Of a stretch of 64,000 bases of DNA, positions 1 to 7,877 are shown one piece after another; within the stretch, counting starts at the first letter, position 1; the number at the start of each line of letters is the position of its first letter. The stretch is from Paraflavitalea pollutisoli (lineage in GTDB: Bacteria; Bacteroidota; Bacteroidia; Chitinophagales; Chitinophagaceae). The stretch is taken from assembly GCF_029360705.1 (NCBI RefSeq), contig NZ_JARKMX010000008.1, positions 2,968,202 through 3,032,201 on the forward strand, read 5' to 3'. The translations under genes and the position numbers were made by a program. The notes beneath the pieces are model-generated. The model was given only the letters and a program-made list of their open reading frames with translations, was not told where the DNA came from and ran no database searches.

Positions 1-290
1 GCCAGGTAAATAGGTTTACCCTTCCACAAAATATTGTGACGGCCTTCTTTGATCTTCTCGATATATCCTTTGTACTGCTCGTAATCGCGAATGGGAACAG
101 CCTGTAGGTATTCCTCATACACGGATACGTTCTGCAGCTGGTGCTCCTTTCCAAACTCGGTCAGTTTGCCCACTTTCAATAGCTCCTTCAGTATATTCTC
201 CTGATCTGCTACCGCCGTGGCCATCCCTTTCCGCACACCCTTGTATACATAATTGGCAAATGGTTTTGCCAGTAAAGATTTGATTTGCAT
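1..290 (-). CDS. GH3-family (auxin-responsive promoter-like) protein, 5' part only
   Basis: The first 96 residues of a protein that runs off the left edge. The start MQIKSLLAKPFANY and the later stretches KVGKLTEFGKEHQL and VPIRDYEQYKGYIEK match the N-terminus of bacterial GH3-like proteins, which are adenylate-forming acyl-acid amido synthetase relatives of about 500 residues in Bacteroidota. The fragment ends at ILWKGKPIYLA, just before the conserved SGTTSG-type nucleotide loop expected in this family, so the active site is not visible. The substrate of the bacterial members is not established. The ATG at 290 is the only start near the conserved N-terminus, and no Shine-Dalgarno sequence precedes it. 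Confidence 0.8.
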   Translation of the reverse strand, partial: MQIKSLLAKPFANYVYKGVRKGMATAVADQENILKELLKVGKLTEFGKEHQLQNVSVYEEYLQAVPIRDYEQYKGYIEKIKEGRHNILWKGKPIYL

Positions 291-439
291 AAGTTTAGTC
301 TATGGCGCAATCACACGAAATTAGGGTTAATATCAGTTCCCGCAAAAGTAAATCTCCCCGGTACGGCAATCCATTGCCGCCGGGGAGATATGCCCTGGAG
401 TACCATTAAATTTTAACACCAATTATAGCAGAAAGACCA

Positions 440-1102
440 TCAGTCAGGCAGGTTCATATCTACCTGTTTGTAGATATCGCGTAAACGCTCCAGCGCCTCC
501 ACTTCAGTCAGTACCTGCCCAGCCCGCAGGTTCACATCCGGACGGCTTTGTACAGGCGTCAGGTATTGCACACCGCCTTTATCGAAGCCGATCAGCAGCA
601 CGCCATGCGGCCCGGAGTGATACATGCGCAACCGGTCGATCGCCACGGCGCTATCGTTCTTCAGGATCTTGTTGACGATATTGTTCACCCCATCGGCCAG
701 CTTGAAGCCGCCCATCTGTCCGGGCACCCAGCGGCCTTCTTTGTTTTTTACGACCTCTATCGAGGCGATGACAGCGCCATCCGCTTCCACCGGAAAATAA
801 TACTCGGTATTCGGCATCAGCAAGCCGCCGATACCCGTGAAGGTCGCGGCCTTCAATACCTCCCTTGCATTGATGTACTGCAGGGTGAGCGGGCGGCCCA
901 GGCGCGCATTGCGGATACGATCCACCGGTACACCCGTGGTCCGGGCAGTCTCATCGTCATACAATGCCAGCAAATTCTTCAGGCCTGTATTGGCAGCCTC
1001 CTGCCGGTTCTTCTGCTGATCGTCCTGTTGCTGCCCCATGATCAATACCGCAGCGAGTATCAAAACCAGGAGTGAAACACTCCCCAAAAAATATTGCTTC
1101 AT
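440..1102 (-). CDS. Membrane-anchored periplasmic protein, unknown function
   Basis: A 220-residue protein with a single hydrophobic segment at about residues 5-23 and no lipobox, so it is probably anchored in the inner membrane by its N-terminus. A Gln/Asp/Lys-rich linker (QQQDDQQKNRQ) follows, then a soluble domain of about 170 residues that I do not recognise. It lies 29 bases after the papain-like protease gene on the same strand, so the two are probably co-transcribed. The pairing suggests a partner, substrate or inhibitor of the protease, but that is inference from position only. Confidence 0.6.
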   Translation of the reverse strand: MKQYFLGSVSLLVLILAAVLIMGQQQDDQQKNRQEAANTGLKNLLALYDDETARTTGVPVDRIRNARLGRPLTLQYINAREVLKAATFTGIGGLLMPNTEYYFPVEADGAVIASIEVVKNKEGRWVPGQMGGFKLADGVNNIVNKILKNDSAVAIDRLRMYHSGPHGVLLIGFDKGGVQYLTPVQSRPDVNLRAGQVLTEVEALERLRDIYKQVDMNLPD

Positions 1103-1131
1103 ATTACTAAGTTTGAGTTGTGGTAGAGGAA

Positions 1132-1704
1132 TTAGTTCTTGCGAATTTCATAGAAGTCGTCCCAGTGCGGCCGGTCGCCACCACCATCGATATAGTAATC
1201 GTAGGTGATCCAGTATACATCACCGCCGCCACCCGGGTTGGTCACCAGCAGGTGATTGCCCGATTCGATGGTCTTGTAACCGCTCAGCACCGTCATATGC
1301 CCGCTGCCTGCCGGCCAATGCCAGGTAAAACAAATAGGCCGGTTGCGGCAAGACAGTTCCTTACGGATCGTCTCCCAATCCAAGGCAGCATTACTGGTAT
1401 TCTTACTGGTAAAGCCATATTTGGTGAATTCGGGCCAGCCGCCCTTTACGCAATCGCCCGTGACCGGATTATTGCAGCAATCGGTGCGCCCAAGCCGGTT
1501 ATTGGCCTGTGTACACTGGTTGGGACTATCACCCAGAAAGTCCATACACATCTGCCCGGAGGCAGCCCAGCACCACATACCCGTTTCCTGGGGATGGAGC
1601 GGTACACCGAGGACCTTGATCTTCTCCGGCTTACAGCAACCGGACATCGCGAGCATGGCTGCCACAGCCAGCAGCCAGGGGTAAGCATTGTTACGCAATT
1701 TCAT
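1132..1704 (-). CDS. Papain-like cysteine protease lipoprotein
   Basis: A 190-residue lipoprotein. The signal peptide ends in a lipobox at LAMSGC (Cys23, followed by a second Cys). The mature part carries the papain-like (C39/C70-type) signature: Cys45 in MWCWAASGQ, His136 in GSGHMTVLSGY and a polar residue in VTNPGGGGD as the likely third catalytic member. This layout is typical of small secreted papain-fold peptidases (AvrRpt2-like/Peptidase_C39_2). Eight further cysteines between residues 53 and 125 (for example TDCC and PICF) could form disulfides, which suits a periplasmic or surface location. It is the first gene of a probable two-gene operon. No type IX sorting domain is present, so it is probably held by its lipid. 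The substrate is unknown. Confidence 0.75.
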   Translation of the reverse strand: MKLRNNAYPWLLAVAAMLAMSGCCKPEKIKVLGVPLHPQETGMWCWAASGQMCMDFLGDSPNQCTQANNRLGRTDCCNNPVTGDCVKGGWPEFTKYGFTSKNTSNAALDWETIRKELSCRNRPICFTWHWPAGSGHMTVLSGYKTIESGNHLLVTNPGGGGDVYWITYDYYIDGGGDRPHWDDFYEIRKN

Positions 1705-1830
1705 ACATGTTGGTTTTTAAGAGATGGTTTCAATCGAAATGCAGGGGCAAGGTACGATCCTGACGAACCGCCAACAATACCATTTTGTGGTTAATCAGTT
1801 GACTTTGTGTACATAACACATACACTAAAA

Positions 1831-1845
1831 TACCACATAGTGGTA
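1831..1845. promoter_or_regulatory. 15-bp palindrome, possible operator
   Basis: TACCAC-ATA-GTGGTA is a perfect inverted repeat in the 342-base gap between the protease gene (minus strand) and rplU (plus strand). It lies about 127 bases upstream of the protease start. Its form suits a dimeric regulator. No T-tract follows, so it is not a typical terminator. Apart from this and the promoter-like boxes nearer rplU, I see nothing in the gap. Confidence 0.3.
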
Positions 1846-2016
1846 ATGGGAGCTCTATACAGACAGGCTGGTGGCGATGCAAAAGCAGTCTACTTTACCG
1901 GCGGCGGGATATATATTATATGTATATTTGCAGCCCTCGCAGGAACCCGGCCGGAATTAATCAACAGATGTTGAAAAAAAATGCTGGAAAGCCCGTGGAA
2001 TCTGCGATAAACCTAT

Positions 2017-2024
2017 TACCTTTG
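2017..2024 (+). promoter_or_regulatory. Promoter -7 box of rplU-rpmA
   Basis: TACCTTTG matches the Bacteroidota -7 consensus TAnnTTTG exactly and ends 22 bases before the rplU start, leaving a short leader. A second exact match, TATATTTG, lies at 1923-1930 and could be an upstream promoter. The -33 box is not clear for either. Confidence 0.6.
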
Positions 2025-2046
2025 CACTCCTAATTTTTGGAAAGTT

Positions 2047-2349
2047 ATGTTAGCAATAGTTAAAATAGCCGGTCAGCAATTCAAGGTTCAGAAGGACCAA
2101 ACTTTATATGTTCCCCATGTTGACGGCAACGCCGGTGACAAAGTGGAGTTTGCAGAAGTTCTGCTGGTAAGTGCTGATGGAAATCTGTCTGTAGGCAGCA
2201 CAGTGAAGGCAACCGTTAAAGCGGAAATCGTTGGCCAGGTTCAAGGTGATAAAGTAATTGCCTTCAAAATGAAGAGAAGGAAAGGTTTCCGTAAGAAACA
2301 CGGTCACCGTACACATTACACTAAGATCAAGGTAACTGACATCGCATAA
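2047..2349 (+). CDS. rplU: 50S ribosomal protein L21
   Basis: A 100-residue protein of normal L21 length. The N-terminus MLAIVKIAGQQFKVQKDQ and the basic C-terminal block KMKRRKGFRKKHGHR, which contacts 23S rRNA, are characteristic. It is the first gene of the rplU-rpmA pair, the usual arrangement in bacteria, with rpmA 72 bases downstream. The start lies shortly after an exact TAnnTTTG promoter box and is followed directly by the conserved sequence. Confidence 0.97.
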   Translation: MLAIVKIAGQQFKVQKDQTLYVPHVDGNAGDKVEFAEVLLVSADGNLSVGSTVKATVKAEIVGQVQGDKVIAFKMKRRKGFRKKHGHRTHYTKIKVTDIA

Positions 2350-2421
2350 TTCGTTAGTTTGTCATGGGTGTAAGCTCAAAGACGAATTCTCAAATTCTAT
2401 TAAATTTCAAACTAAGTAATC

Positions 2422-2679
2422 ATGGCACATAAAAAAGGGGAAGGCAGTGTAAAGAACGGCCGCGACTCTCAAAGCAAACGCCTTGGCGTTAAGATCTACG
2501 GAGGCCAACCTGCTATTTCCGGTAATATCATCGTACGTCAACGTGGTACTTCTTATCATCCTGGTCAGAACGTAGGAGTAGGAAGAGACTTCACACTGTT
2601 CGCCTTAAACGATGGTGTTGTTGAGTTCCGCAAGACCAAGAATGATAAAACTGTTGTAAGCGTACTGCCAGTAGCATAA
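2422..2679 (+). CDS. rpmA: 50S ribosomal protein L27
   Basis: An 85-residue protein of normal length. The N-terminus [20 protein letters not shown] and the following [10 protein letters not shown] are the hallmark of L27, whose N-terminal tail reaches the peptidyl-transferase centre. The initiator Met is followed directly by AHKKG, so there is no cleaved N-terminal extension of the kind seen in Firmicutes. It is co-transcribed with rplU. An A/T-only inverted repeat (TTTACAAATTGTAAA, about 2688-2702) follows the stop codon. Confidence 0.97.
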   Translation: MAHKKGEGSVKNGRDSQSKRLGVKIYGGQPAISGNIIVRQRGTSYHPGQNVGVGRDFTLFALNDGVVEFRKTKNDKTVVSVLPVA

Positions 2680-2708
2680 CCATTTTTTTTTACAAATTGT
2701 AAAAAAAG

Positions 2709-2740
2709 TTTTGGCGGTTTCAAATTAGTTTCTATTTTTA
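2709..2740 (+). promoter_or_regulatory. Promoter candidate for the H1-like gene
   Basis: A -33-like TTTTG at 2709-2713, a 19-base spacer and TATTTTTA at 2733-2740 fit the Bacteroidota pattern, with one mismatch in the -7 box (final A instead of G). The ATG of the H1-like gene follows 43 bases later. This suggests the small gene is expressed apart from rplU-rpmA. Confidence 0.4.
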
Positions 2741-2782
2741 TGGTTGTAATTCTTTTACTAACCATTTTTAAATTCAGAAACA

Positions 2783-2929
2783 ATGGCAACTAAGAAAAAA
2801 GCCGCTAAGAAAGCTGCAAAGAAAGCTGCTCCTAAGAAAGCTGCAAAGAAAGCCGCAAAGAAAGCTGCTCCTAAAAAAGCCGCTAAGAAAGCTGCAAAGA
2901 AAGCTGCTCCTAAGAAAGCTGCAAAGTAG
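2783..2929 (+). CDS. Histone H1-like Lys/Ala-rich peptide (48 aa)
   Basis: A 48-residue gene made only of Met, Ala, Thr, Lys and Pro. After MATKKK it consists of three near-identical units of the type KKAAKKAAKKAAP ending in KKAAK. This composition matches the DNA-binding tails of bacterial histone-H1-like (Hc1/AlgP-type) proteins, so a nucleoid or RNA-binding role is likely. It has its own promoter-like sequence upstream and an intrinsic terminator 26 bases downstream, which argues that it is a real, separately expressed gene. The same KKAAKKAAP unit appears in the tail of the DUF6496 protein at 7878-8204. There is no globular domain, so the assignment rests on composition. Confidence 0.75.
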   Translation: MATKKKAAKKAAKKAAPKKAAKKAAKKAAPKKAAKKAAKKAAPKKAAK

Positions 2930-2954
2930 TTTCTTCGGATCAACCGAAAATACC

Positions 2955-2983
2955 AAGTCCCGGATCATCTCCGGGACTTTTTT
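2955..2983 (+). terminator. Intrinsic terminator after the H1-like gene
   Basis: A 9-base-pair stem AAGTCCCGG / CCGGGACTT with a 7-base loop, followed directly by a T run. It lies 26 bases after the stop codon of the H1-like gene. Confidence 0.85.
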
Positions 2984-3100
2984 ATTGCCCTCATCTCCAC
3001 CAGTTCTTGCCAGCCCTTCGCAGCAAAATCAACCCCCGCCCCAATTTCAGCCAACGACCTCCTTCCCTGCAGTCTCTTTGCAACATCTAACCCCCTTTTC

Positions 3101-3179
3101 CCTCGCCTTTTTGCCTCGATGCCTAGTTGCCTTCTTCCCCTCGTTGCCTCCTAGCCTCGTTGCCTTTGTACCTTTTCCC
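3101..3179. repeat. Purine/pyrimidine-asymmetric GGCAACGAGGC repeat, copy A
   Basis: On the minus strand this gap reads as an almost pure purine tract with the word AGGCAACGAGG twice and variants such as GGCAACTAGGC and GGCATCGAGGC. Related copies lie at 43860-43905 and 53194-53274, all outside genes. The unit looks like a decayed tandem repeat of about 12-13 bases. It ends directly at the polX promoter. Function unknown. Confidence 0.55.
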
Positions 3180-3187
3180 TACTTTTG
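3180..3187 (+). promoter_or_regulatory. Promoter -7 box of polX
   Basis: TACTTTTG is an exact TAnnTTTG match that ends only 4 bases before the ATG at 3192. A transcript starting about 7 bases after the box would be leaderless or nearly so. This supports 3192 as the start rather than in-frame codons further upstream. Confidence 0.5.
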
Positions 3188-3191
3188 CCCC

Positions 3192-4874
3192 ATGACCATC
3201 GACAACGATTACCTGGCAGCACAATTTGACCTGCTGTCCAAACTCATGGATATCCACGGAGAAAACAGTTTTAAATCTAAGACCTATTCTTCCGCGGCCT
3301 TCAACATCGAAAAGATGACCGACAACCTGGCCTCCCTGCCAGCGACCCAACTTTTTACCATCAAGGGTATCGGCGACTCAGTCGGCAAAAAGATCATCGA
3401 GATGATCGATAACGGCGGCCGCCTCGCCGTGCTCGAAGAATATATACAGAACACACCACCAGGTGTGATCGAAATGCTGCGCATCAAAGGCATCGGCCCC
3501 AAAAAGATTGCTACCATCTGGAAGGAGATGAATGTGGAAACCATCGGTGAACTGCTCTATGCCTGCAACGAAAACCGCCTCATGTTGTACAAAGGCTTTG
3601 GGGAGAAAACACAGAAGAATGTACAGGAGTCCATTGAGTTCTATATGCGCAGCCAGGGCAGCCACCTCTATGCAGAAATAGAAAGCTATGCATTGGCGAT
3701 AGAGAAGACTTTGATCGAGCAATTCCCCGCCCAGCACTTCTCCCCCACCGGCGAATACCGCCGCCAGCAGGAGATTATCAACCAGCTCGCCTGGGTCACC
3801 ACTTCCACCATCGGCGAACTGCAATCTTTTCTCGAAGCCAATAACTTCACCACTAAAGATACCAGTGATGCCACATTAACGGTACGCGGATCCGAAAACC
3901 TGCCCCTCAAATTTTACCACGCACCGCAACCTCAATACTATAAAACATTATTCACTACATCGTGCAGCGATGAGTTTGCCCAGGCCTGGCAGGCATTACC
4001 CGGTTGGAATACAGATGCCTTCTTCGATTCGGAAGAGGCGATCTTCACCCACACCAATATCCCCTACATCGCACCAGCCATGCGCGAAACCGGTAGTATA
4101 TTGTCCAGTGGCCGCATCCCGGCTACCCTTATCCAGCCCGGCGATATCAAGGCCATCATCCACAGCCACAGCGATTGGAGCGATGGCGCCAACACGGTTG
4201 AACAAATGGCGCAGGCAGCCATCGCCAAAGGGTATGAATACCTCGTCATCAGCGACCATAGCAAAAGCGCCTTCTATGCCAAAGGGCTTTCCGAAGAACG
4301 CATCAAAGAACAGCACTACTATATCGAAGAGCTCAATAAAAAGTATGCACCCTTCAAAATATTCAAAAGCATCGAGTGCGATATCCTCAACGATGGATCA
4401 CTCGATTACTCCAACAACATACTCGGCACCTTCGACCTCGTTATTGCCTCCGTACACTCCAACCTCAAGATGACCCAGGAAAAAGCCATGTCGCGTGTGC
4501 TGGCGGCCGTACAAAATCCTTATACCACCATCCTCGGGCATATGACCGGCCGTCTGCTATTGAGCCGCCCCGGTTATCCGCTCGATCACAAGGCCATCAT
4601 AGACGCCTGCGCCGATAACCAGGTCGTGGTAGAGCTGAATGCCCACCCCCGCCGCCTCGATATCGACTGGCGCTGGATCGACTATGCCATGGAGAAAAAT
4701 GTATTGTTATCCATCGATCCCGATGCCCACTCCATCGAAGGATATGACGACTGCCGCTATGGGGTACTCGCTGCTCAAAAGGGCGGTCTTACCGCCGACT
4801 GCAACCTGTCGAGTTATACCCTACCGCAGTTTGAAGCATTCCTGGCCACCCGCAAGGCAGCCAAGGGCATTTAA
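3192..4874 (+). CDS. polX: PolX-type protein: helix-hairpin-helix, degenerate polymerase palm, PHP nuclease
   Basis: A 560-residue protein of normal PolX length. The reading frame stays open further upstream, but those codons encode the repeat tract, and homology begins at MTIDNDYLAAQ. The N-terminal 8-kDa-type domain and helix-hairpin-helix motifs (TIKGIGDSVGKKI, RIKGIGPKKIATIW, GFGEKTQKNV) are intact. The palm is degenerate: where active PolX has GSxRR...DxD, this protein has GEYRRQQEIINQLAWV, so both metal-binding Asp residues are missing. The C-terminal PHP domain keeps its metal ligands in HSHSDWSDG, ISDHS, IECDIL, ASVHS, LGHMTGR, NAHPRRLD and DPDAHS. It should therefore bind DNA and act as a 3'-5' exonuclease or AP-type nuclease in repair, but probably cannot polymerise. 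Confidence 0.88.
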   Translation: MTIDNDYLAAQFDLLSKLMDIHGENSFKSKTYSSAAFNIEKMTDNLASLPATQLFTIKGIGDSVGKKIIEMIDNGGRLAVLEEYIQNTPPGVIEMLRIKGIGPKKIATIWKEMNVETIGELLYACNENRLMLYKGFGEKTQKNVQESIEFYMRSQGSHLYAEIESYALAIEKTLIEQFPAQHFSPTGEYRRQQEIINQLAWVTTSTIGELQSFLEANNFTTKDTSDATLTVRGSENLPLKFYHAPQPQYYKTLFTTSCSDEFAQAWQALPGWNTDAFFDSEEAIFTHTNIPYIAPAMRETGSILSSGRIPATLIQPGDIKAIIHSHSDWSDGANTVEQMAQAAIAKGYEYLVISDHSKSAFYAKGLSEERIKEQHYYIEELNKKYAPFKIFKSIECDILNDGSLDYSNNILGTFDLVIASVHSNLKMTQEKAMSRVLAAVQNPYTTILGHMTGRLLLSRPGYPLDHKAIIDACADNQVVVELNAHPRRLDIDWRWIDYAMEKNVLLSIDPDAHSIEGYDDCRYGVLAAQKGGLTADCNLSSYTLPQFEAFLATRKAAKGI

Positions 4875-4897
4875 TTCAAGCGCCGCATCAAAAGCAG

Positions 4898-4920
4898 CAA
4901 AGCCCCATTACGGGGCTTTT
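4898..4920 (+). terminator. Intrinsic terminator after polX
   Basis: A stem AAAGCCCC / GGGGCTTT with a 5-base loop and a T run, 23 bases after the polX stop codon. Confidence 0.8.
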
Positions 4921-4974
4921 ACTTTATCATACACCTACATTCGGATGTCAGCTATAAATGCCACATAAGCGGCG

Positions 4975-6519
4975 CTAATGCGTTCTGGTGACCGTCTTAC
5001 CGGTCTGCACATCATACACCGCCAGATTTTTCCGGGCAGGGCCCGTCAATACTTCGCCCGTGAAGGAGAATCGCGAACCATGACAGGGGCAATCCCAGGA
5101 CCGCTCCGCATTGTTCCATTGCACCGTGCATTTGATGTGCGTACAGCCCGGATCGATGGCATGCACCCCTCCGCGATCGTCTTTATAGATACCCATTTTC
5201 TTTCCGTCAAACTCAACGATGCGTGCTTCACCAGTTGCTAAATCGGCCAGCATCGGCAATTTTTCCTTCGGGAACAACCCACCTACCAGCTTCCCCACCA
5301 CATCGGCCGCCTCCTTCACGAAGTTCGCAAAACCCGCCACCGGCTTGATCCGGTTGGGATCCAGCAATTCCTCCAATTCGCTCTTTCCCTGCACCAGCAG
5401 GTCACGCAACAGGATAGCCGACAGGGTGCCGTAGATCATCCCATTGCCCCCAAATCCCGTAGCCACATAGATATTCTCTGGATGTCCGGGCAGGTGCCCG
5501 ATATAAGGCAAACCATCCGTAGGGTCGAAATATTGCGAAGACCAGCGATAGCTGATTTCCTGCACCTCAAAGTAATTACGCACATGGCTCTCGAGCCGGC
5601 GAAAACAAGCTTCGGTGTTTTCCTCGTGTCCCGTTTTATGATCTTCGCCACCCACGATCAGGTAGCGTTCGCCATCCACCTCCTGGGTACGGTAATAGTG
5701 ATACGGATCCTGCATATCGTACGCCAACGCATCGGGATAAGCGTCGTTCTTCAGCTTTACCGCCAGCGCATAACTGCGGTAAGGCGCACACCGGAAATGC
5801 AAGAGATTAACGCCGGGCGGAATATGCGTAGCGTAGATCAGTTGCCGGCATTTGATATTGCCTTTCGTCGTGATGACTTCTACCGTTTCGTTGTCCTCGG
5901 CATGCAGCATTCGGCAATCCTGCAACAATACACCGCCGGCGGCTTCAAAAGCCCGGGCAATGCCCTGTAAATAGACCATTGGGTGAAACTGCGCCTGCTG
6001 CTCGAATACAGCCAGCTTTTGGTAGGGGATCGGCAACACACCATCATTCACGAAGTCTACCGGCACACCCACTTTTTTCGAAGCATTTACAATCTCCTCC
6101 AGCTCCTTCGTTTCCTGGTCGTTGGTAGAAAAAAGAAACCCCGGCAACTCTTTATACTTACAGGCAATGCTAAACTGCTCGATATGCCGCCTGATCAGTT
6201 CGATCGACTGTCGGGCGCCCTTTGCAATCAGGCGGGCATCTTCCAATGAAAAGTTTTTGATGAGCTGCGCGTACGAAGCGTCCATAAAAGTGTTGAGGTG
6301 TGCTGTAGTACCTCCGGTAGTGCCGAAGCCAATGGAATGCGCTTCGACCACCACGCATCGTTTTCCGGCCTGCTGCAGCAGTAGCCCGGTGGTGATCCCT
6401 GTTATTCCGCCCCCTACGATCACTACATCCTGCACACCCATCGGAATAAAGCTGGACTGCGGTTGATAATCACTGGCGGAGGCTTGCCAGATACTTACAC
6501 AGGCCCCATCTCGTTGCAT
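4975..6519 (-). CDS. FAD-dependent oxidoreductase (DAO family) with C-terminal Rieske domain
   Basis: A 514-residue two-domain flavoprotein. The N-terminal DAO domain starts with the FAD-binding motif DVVIVGGGITGITTGLLL at about residue 31 and ends with YVATGFGGNGMIYG, the usual C-terminal FAD signature. From about residue 430 follows a Rieske [2Fe-2S] domain with CTHIKC and CPCHGSRF, that is C-x-H and C-x-x-H ligands. This architecture resembles the YhfW/puuB-like Rieske oxidoreductases of Bacillus and Bacteroidota. The substrate is unknown, and amine or amino-acid oxidation is only the family default. A paralogue without the Rieske domain lies at 11860-13080. No signal peptide is present, so it is cytoplasmic. 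Confidence 0.88.
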   Translation of the reverse strand: MQRDGACVSIWQASASDYQPQSSFIPMGVQDVVIVGGGITGITTGLLLQQAGKRCVVVEAHSIGFGTTGGTTAHLNTFMDASYAQLIKNFSLEDARLIAKGARQSIELIRRHIEQFSIACKYKELPGFLFSTNDQETKELEEIVNASKKVGVPVDFVNDGVLPIPYQKLAVFEQQAQFHPMVYLQGIARAFEAAGGVLLQDCRMLHAEDNETVEVITTKGNIKCRQLIYATHIPPGVNLLHFRCAPYRSYALAVKLKNDAYPDALAYDMQDPYHYYRTQEVDGERYLIVGGEDHKTGHEENTEACFRRLESHVRNYFEVQEISYRWSSQYFDPTDGLPYIGHLPGHPENIYVATGFGGNGMIYGTLSAILLRDLLVQGKSELEELLDPNRIKPVAGFANFVKEAADVVGKLVGGLFPKEKLPMLADLATGEARIVEFDGKKMGIYKDDRGGVHAIDPGCTHIKCTVQWNNAERSWDCPCHGSRFSFTGEVLTGPARKNLAVYDVQTGKTVTRTH

Positions 6520-6702
6520 AACTGTTGGTTTTAAGTGAGGTATAAAGAATAGCTATAAATCACCCTTCAAAAACTTAATGCCATATCACCGATAGCCACC
6601 TAATCCGAAAAGTGGATACCAGTTTGAACCAACATGCCTCAAATTGAGCATTGGCGCCAACAAAAATGGATCATGTCACCTGCTCCTCGTTAGTCAGAAG
6701 GC

Positions 6703-6728
6703 ATAAAAAAGACGGCCTCCCGGCCGTC
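6703..6728 (-). terminator. Intrinsic terminator of the Hsp20-DUF4142 operon
   Basis: Stem GACGGCC / GGCCGTC with a 4-base loop. On the minus strand it is followed by a T run (AAAAAA at 6705-6710 on the plus strand). It lies 21 bases past the stop codon of the DUF4142 gene. The remaining gap up to 6519 holds nothing I recognise. Confidence 0.8.
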
Positions 6729-6748
6729 TTCACAAACTTCGATAGTAT

Positions 6749-7339
6749 TTATGGAAATTTGCTTCTGCAAGATTCCAATTGTTGCTGATGAGCTTTTAAC
6801 CTGGGCAGGGCTTCTCCTGCAATACGTTTGACGGTTTTGTCTTTCGCAGCCTCCGACTCAGCAGCGTAACGGCTGATGTCGGCAGCATTCCAGGTAACCA
6901 TTTTTTCAACCCATTGCCGGTCGAAGGCCTTACCGGTCAGCTTCTTCAGTTCTTCACGGCTTCCATCCGTATAGCGGACGGTACTATCGCCAGGTCCTTC
7001 CGATTTCGACAGCCCCTTCCACGATTGGTGCAGGGTCTCCTGATCGTTGGCGATGCGTTGGGCAATGGCCTTGACCGCTGTATCTGATGCCTTTTCGGCA
7101 CCCAGCCGGGCCAATGCCAACGTTTCTTCGGCCCGATTCCTGGCATTGGTGACAAAGTCCGGATCGCGCTGCAGGCTATCTACTTCTATGACCTGTTGGG
7201 GAAATTTAGTGCTGGGATCGACGTGCTCGGCCACCATTTGCGAATCAACCGGGCGCTCACTGGCGTTGGGCGATCCGTCGCCACACGACCACCAGCTTAA
7301 TGGCAGCAGCAACTGTATAATAAGGTATAGACGATTCAT
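6749..7339 (-). CDS. DUF4142 lipoprotein
   Basis: A 196-residue protein with a short hydrophobic N-terminus ending in a lipobox-like LSWWSC (Cys19). The rest is a helical DUF4142 domain (ferritin-like four-helix type), seen in ARNRAEETLALARLGAEKA, IANDQETLHQSW and the C-terminal ALPRLKAHQQQLES. Proteins of this family in Bacteroidota sit in the cell envelope and often accompany stress genes; their biochemical role is not known. It is the last gene of a probable four-gene operon with Hsp20, the DUF6496 protein and the unknown 7349-7825 product. A second DUF4142 protein lies at 9391-9966. Confidence 0.8.
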   Translation of the reverse strand: MNRLYLIIQLLLPLSWWSCGDGSPNASERPVDSQMVAEHVDPSTKFPQQVIEVDSLQRDPDFVTNARNRAEETLALARLGAEKASDTAVKAIAQRIANDQETLHQSWKGLSKSEGPGDSTVRYTDGSREELKKLTGKAFDRQWVEKMVTWNAADISRYAAESEAAKDKTVKRIAGEALPRLKAHQQQLESCRSKFP

Positions 7340-7348
7340 AACTATTCG

Positions 7349-7825
7349 TTAGGTGATGATCTCATCGAGAATGAAAGGGATCTTTTGAATATAGGCCTCA
7401 TCGTAATCCCAGCCACTGCCGGGTATCTTGAACAATTGCCATACATGGTTTTGCAACCTCACGAGGGTAAACATATATCGCCTGTTGGCAGCAAATATTT
7501 CGTAAACCATATAGCCGGCGGTATGATCGGCATGGAATCCAAAATGGAGGTATTTACCATTGGCTTCTTCTTCACACCAGGTGATATCCTTTTTACCCCA
7601 ATCGAAATAATACAGGTGCTCCACCTTCTTACCCACCAGGGCAGCCAGGCTGGTAAAGCCGATGTCCTGCTCCACCCAATTACCACTCTCCACATCTACA
7701 AAAAAGATGTTCTCGTAGCCGTCTTCAAAAGAAGCGTGAACCATAGAATGAATAGGATGTTGCATCTCGCTTAATAGTACGCTCTGCGGAGCACCATCAA
7801 TAATAAGTTCGAGGGAATGTTCCAT
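7349..7825 (-). CDS. Unknown protein in the Hsp20 operon
   Basis: A 158-residue soluble protein without a signal peptide or membrane segment. It is rich in aromatic residues (for example LYYFDWGKKDITW and GSGWDYDEAYI) and ends in an acidic tail. I do not recognise the family. It starts 52 bases after the DUF6496 gene and ends 9 bases before the DUF4142 gene on the same strand, so it belongs to the stress-type operon. A cytoplasmic accessory role is possible but unsupported by any motif. Confidence 0.6.
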   Translation of the reverse strand: MEHSLELIIDGAPQSVLLSEMQHPIHSMVHASFEDGYENIFFVDVESGNWVEQDIGFTSLAALVGKKVEHLYYFDWGKKDITWCEEEANGKYLHFGFHADHTAGYMVYEIFAANRRYMFTLVRLQNHVWQLFKIPGSGWDYDEAYIQKIPFILDEIIT

Positions 7826-7877
7826 ATCATAGCAATGTTCATAGTGATCAATAAAAACCCGTGCCTGAGCATCGCTC

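Noticed and set aside
2758-2968. Two Phe/Ala/Leu/Ser-rich minus-strand frames opposite the H1-like gene
   Set aside because: They are the complement of the Lys/Ala repeat on the plus strand, where GCT and AAG codons read back as AGC and CTT. The plus-strand gene has a promoter-like sequence and a terminator.
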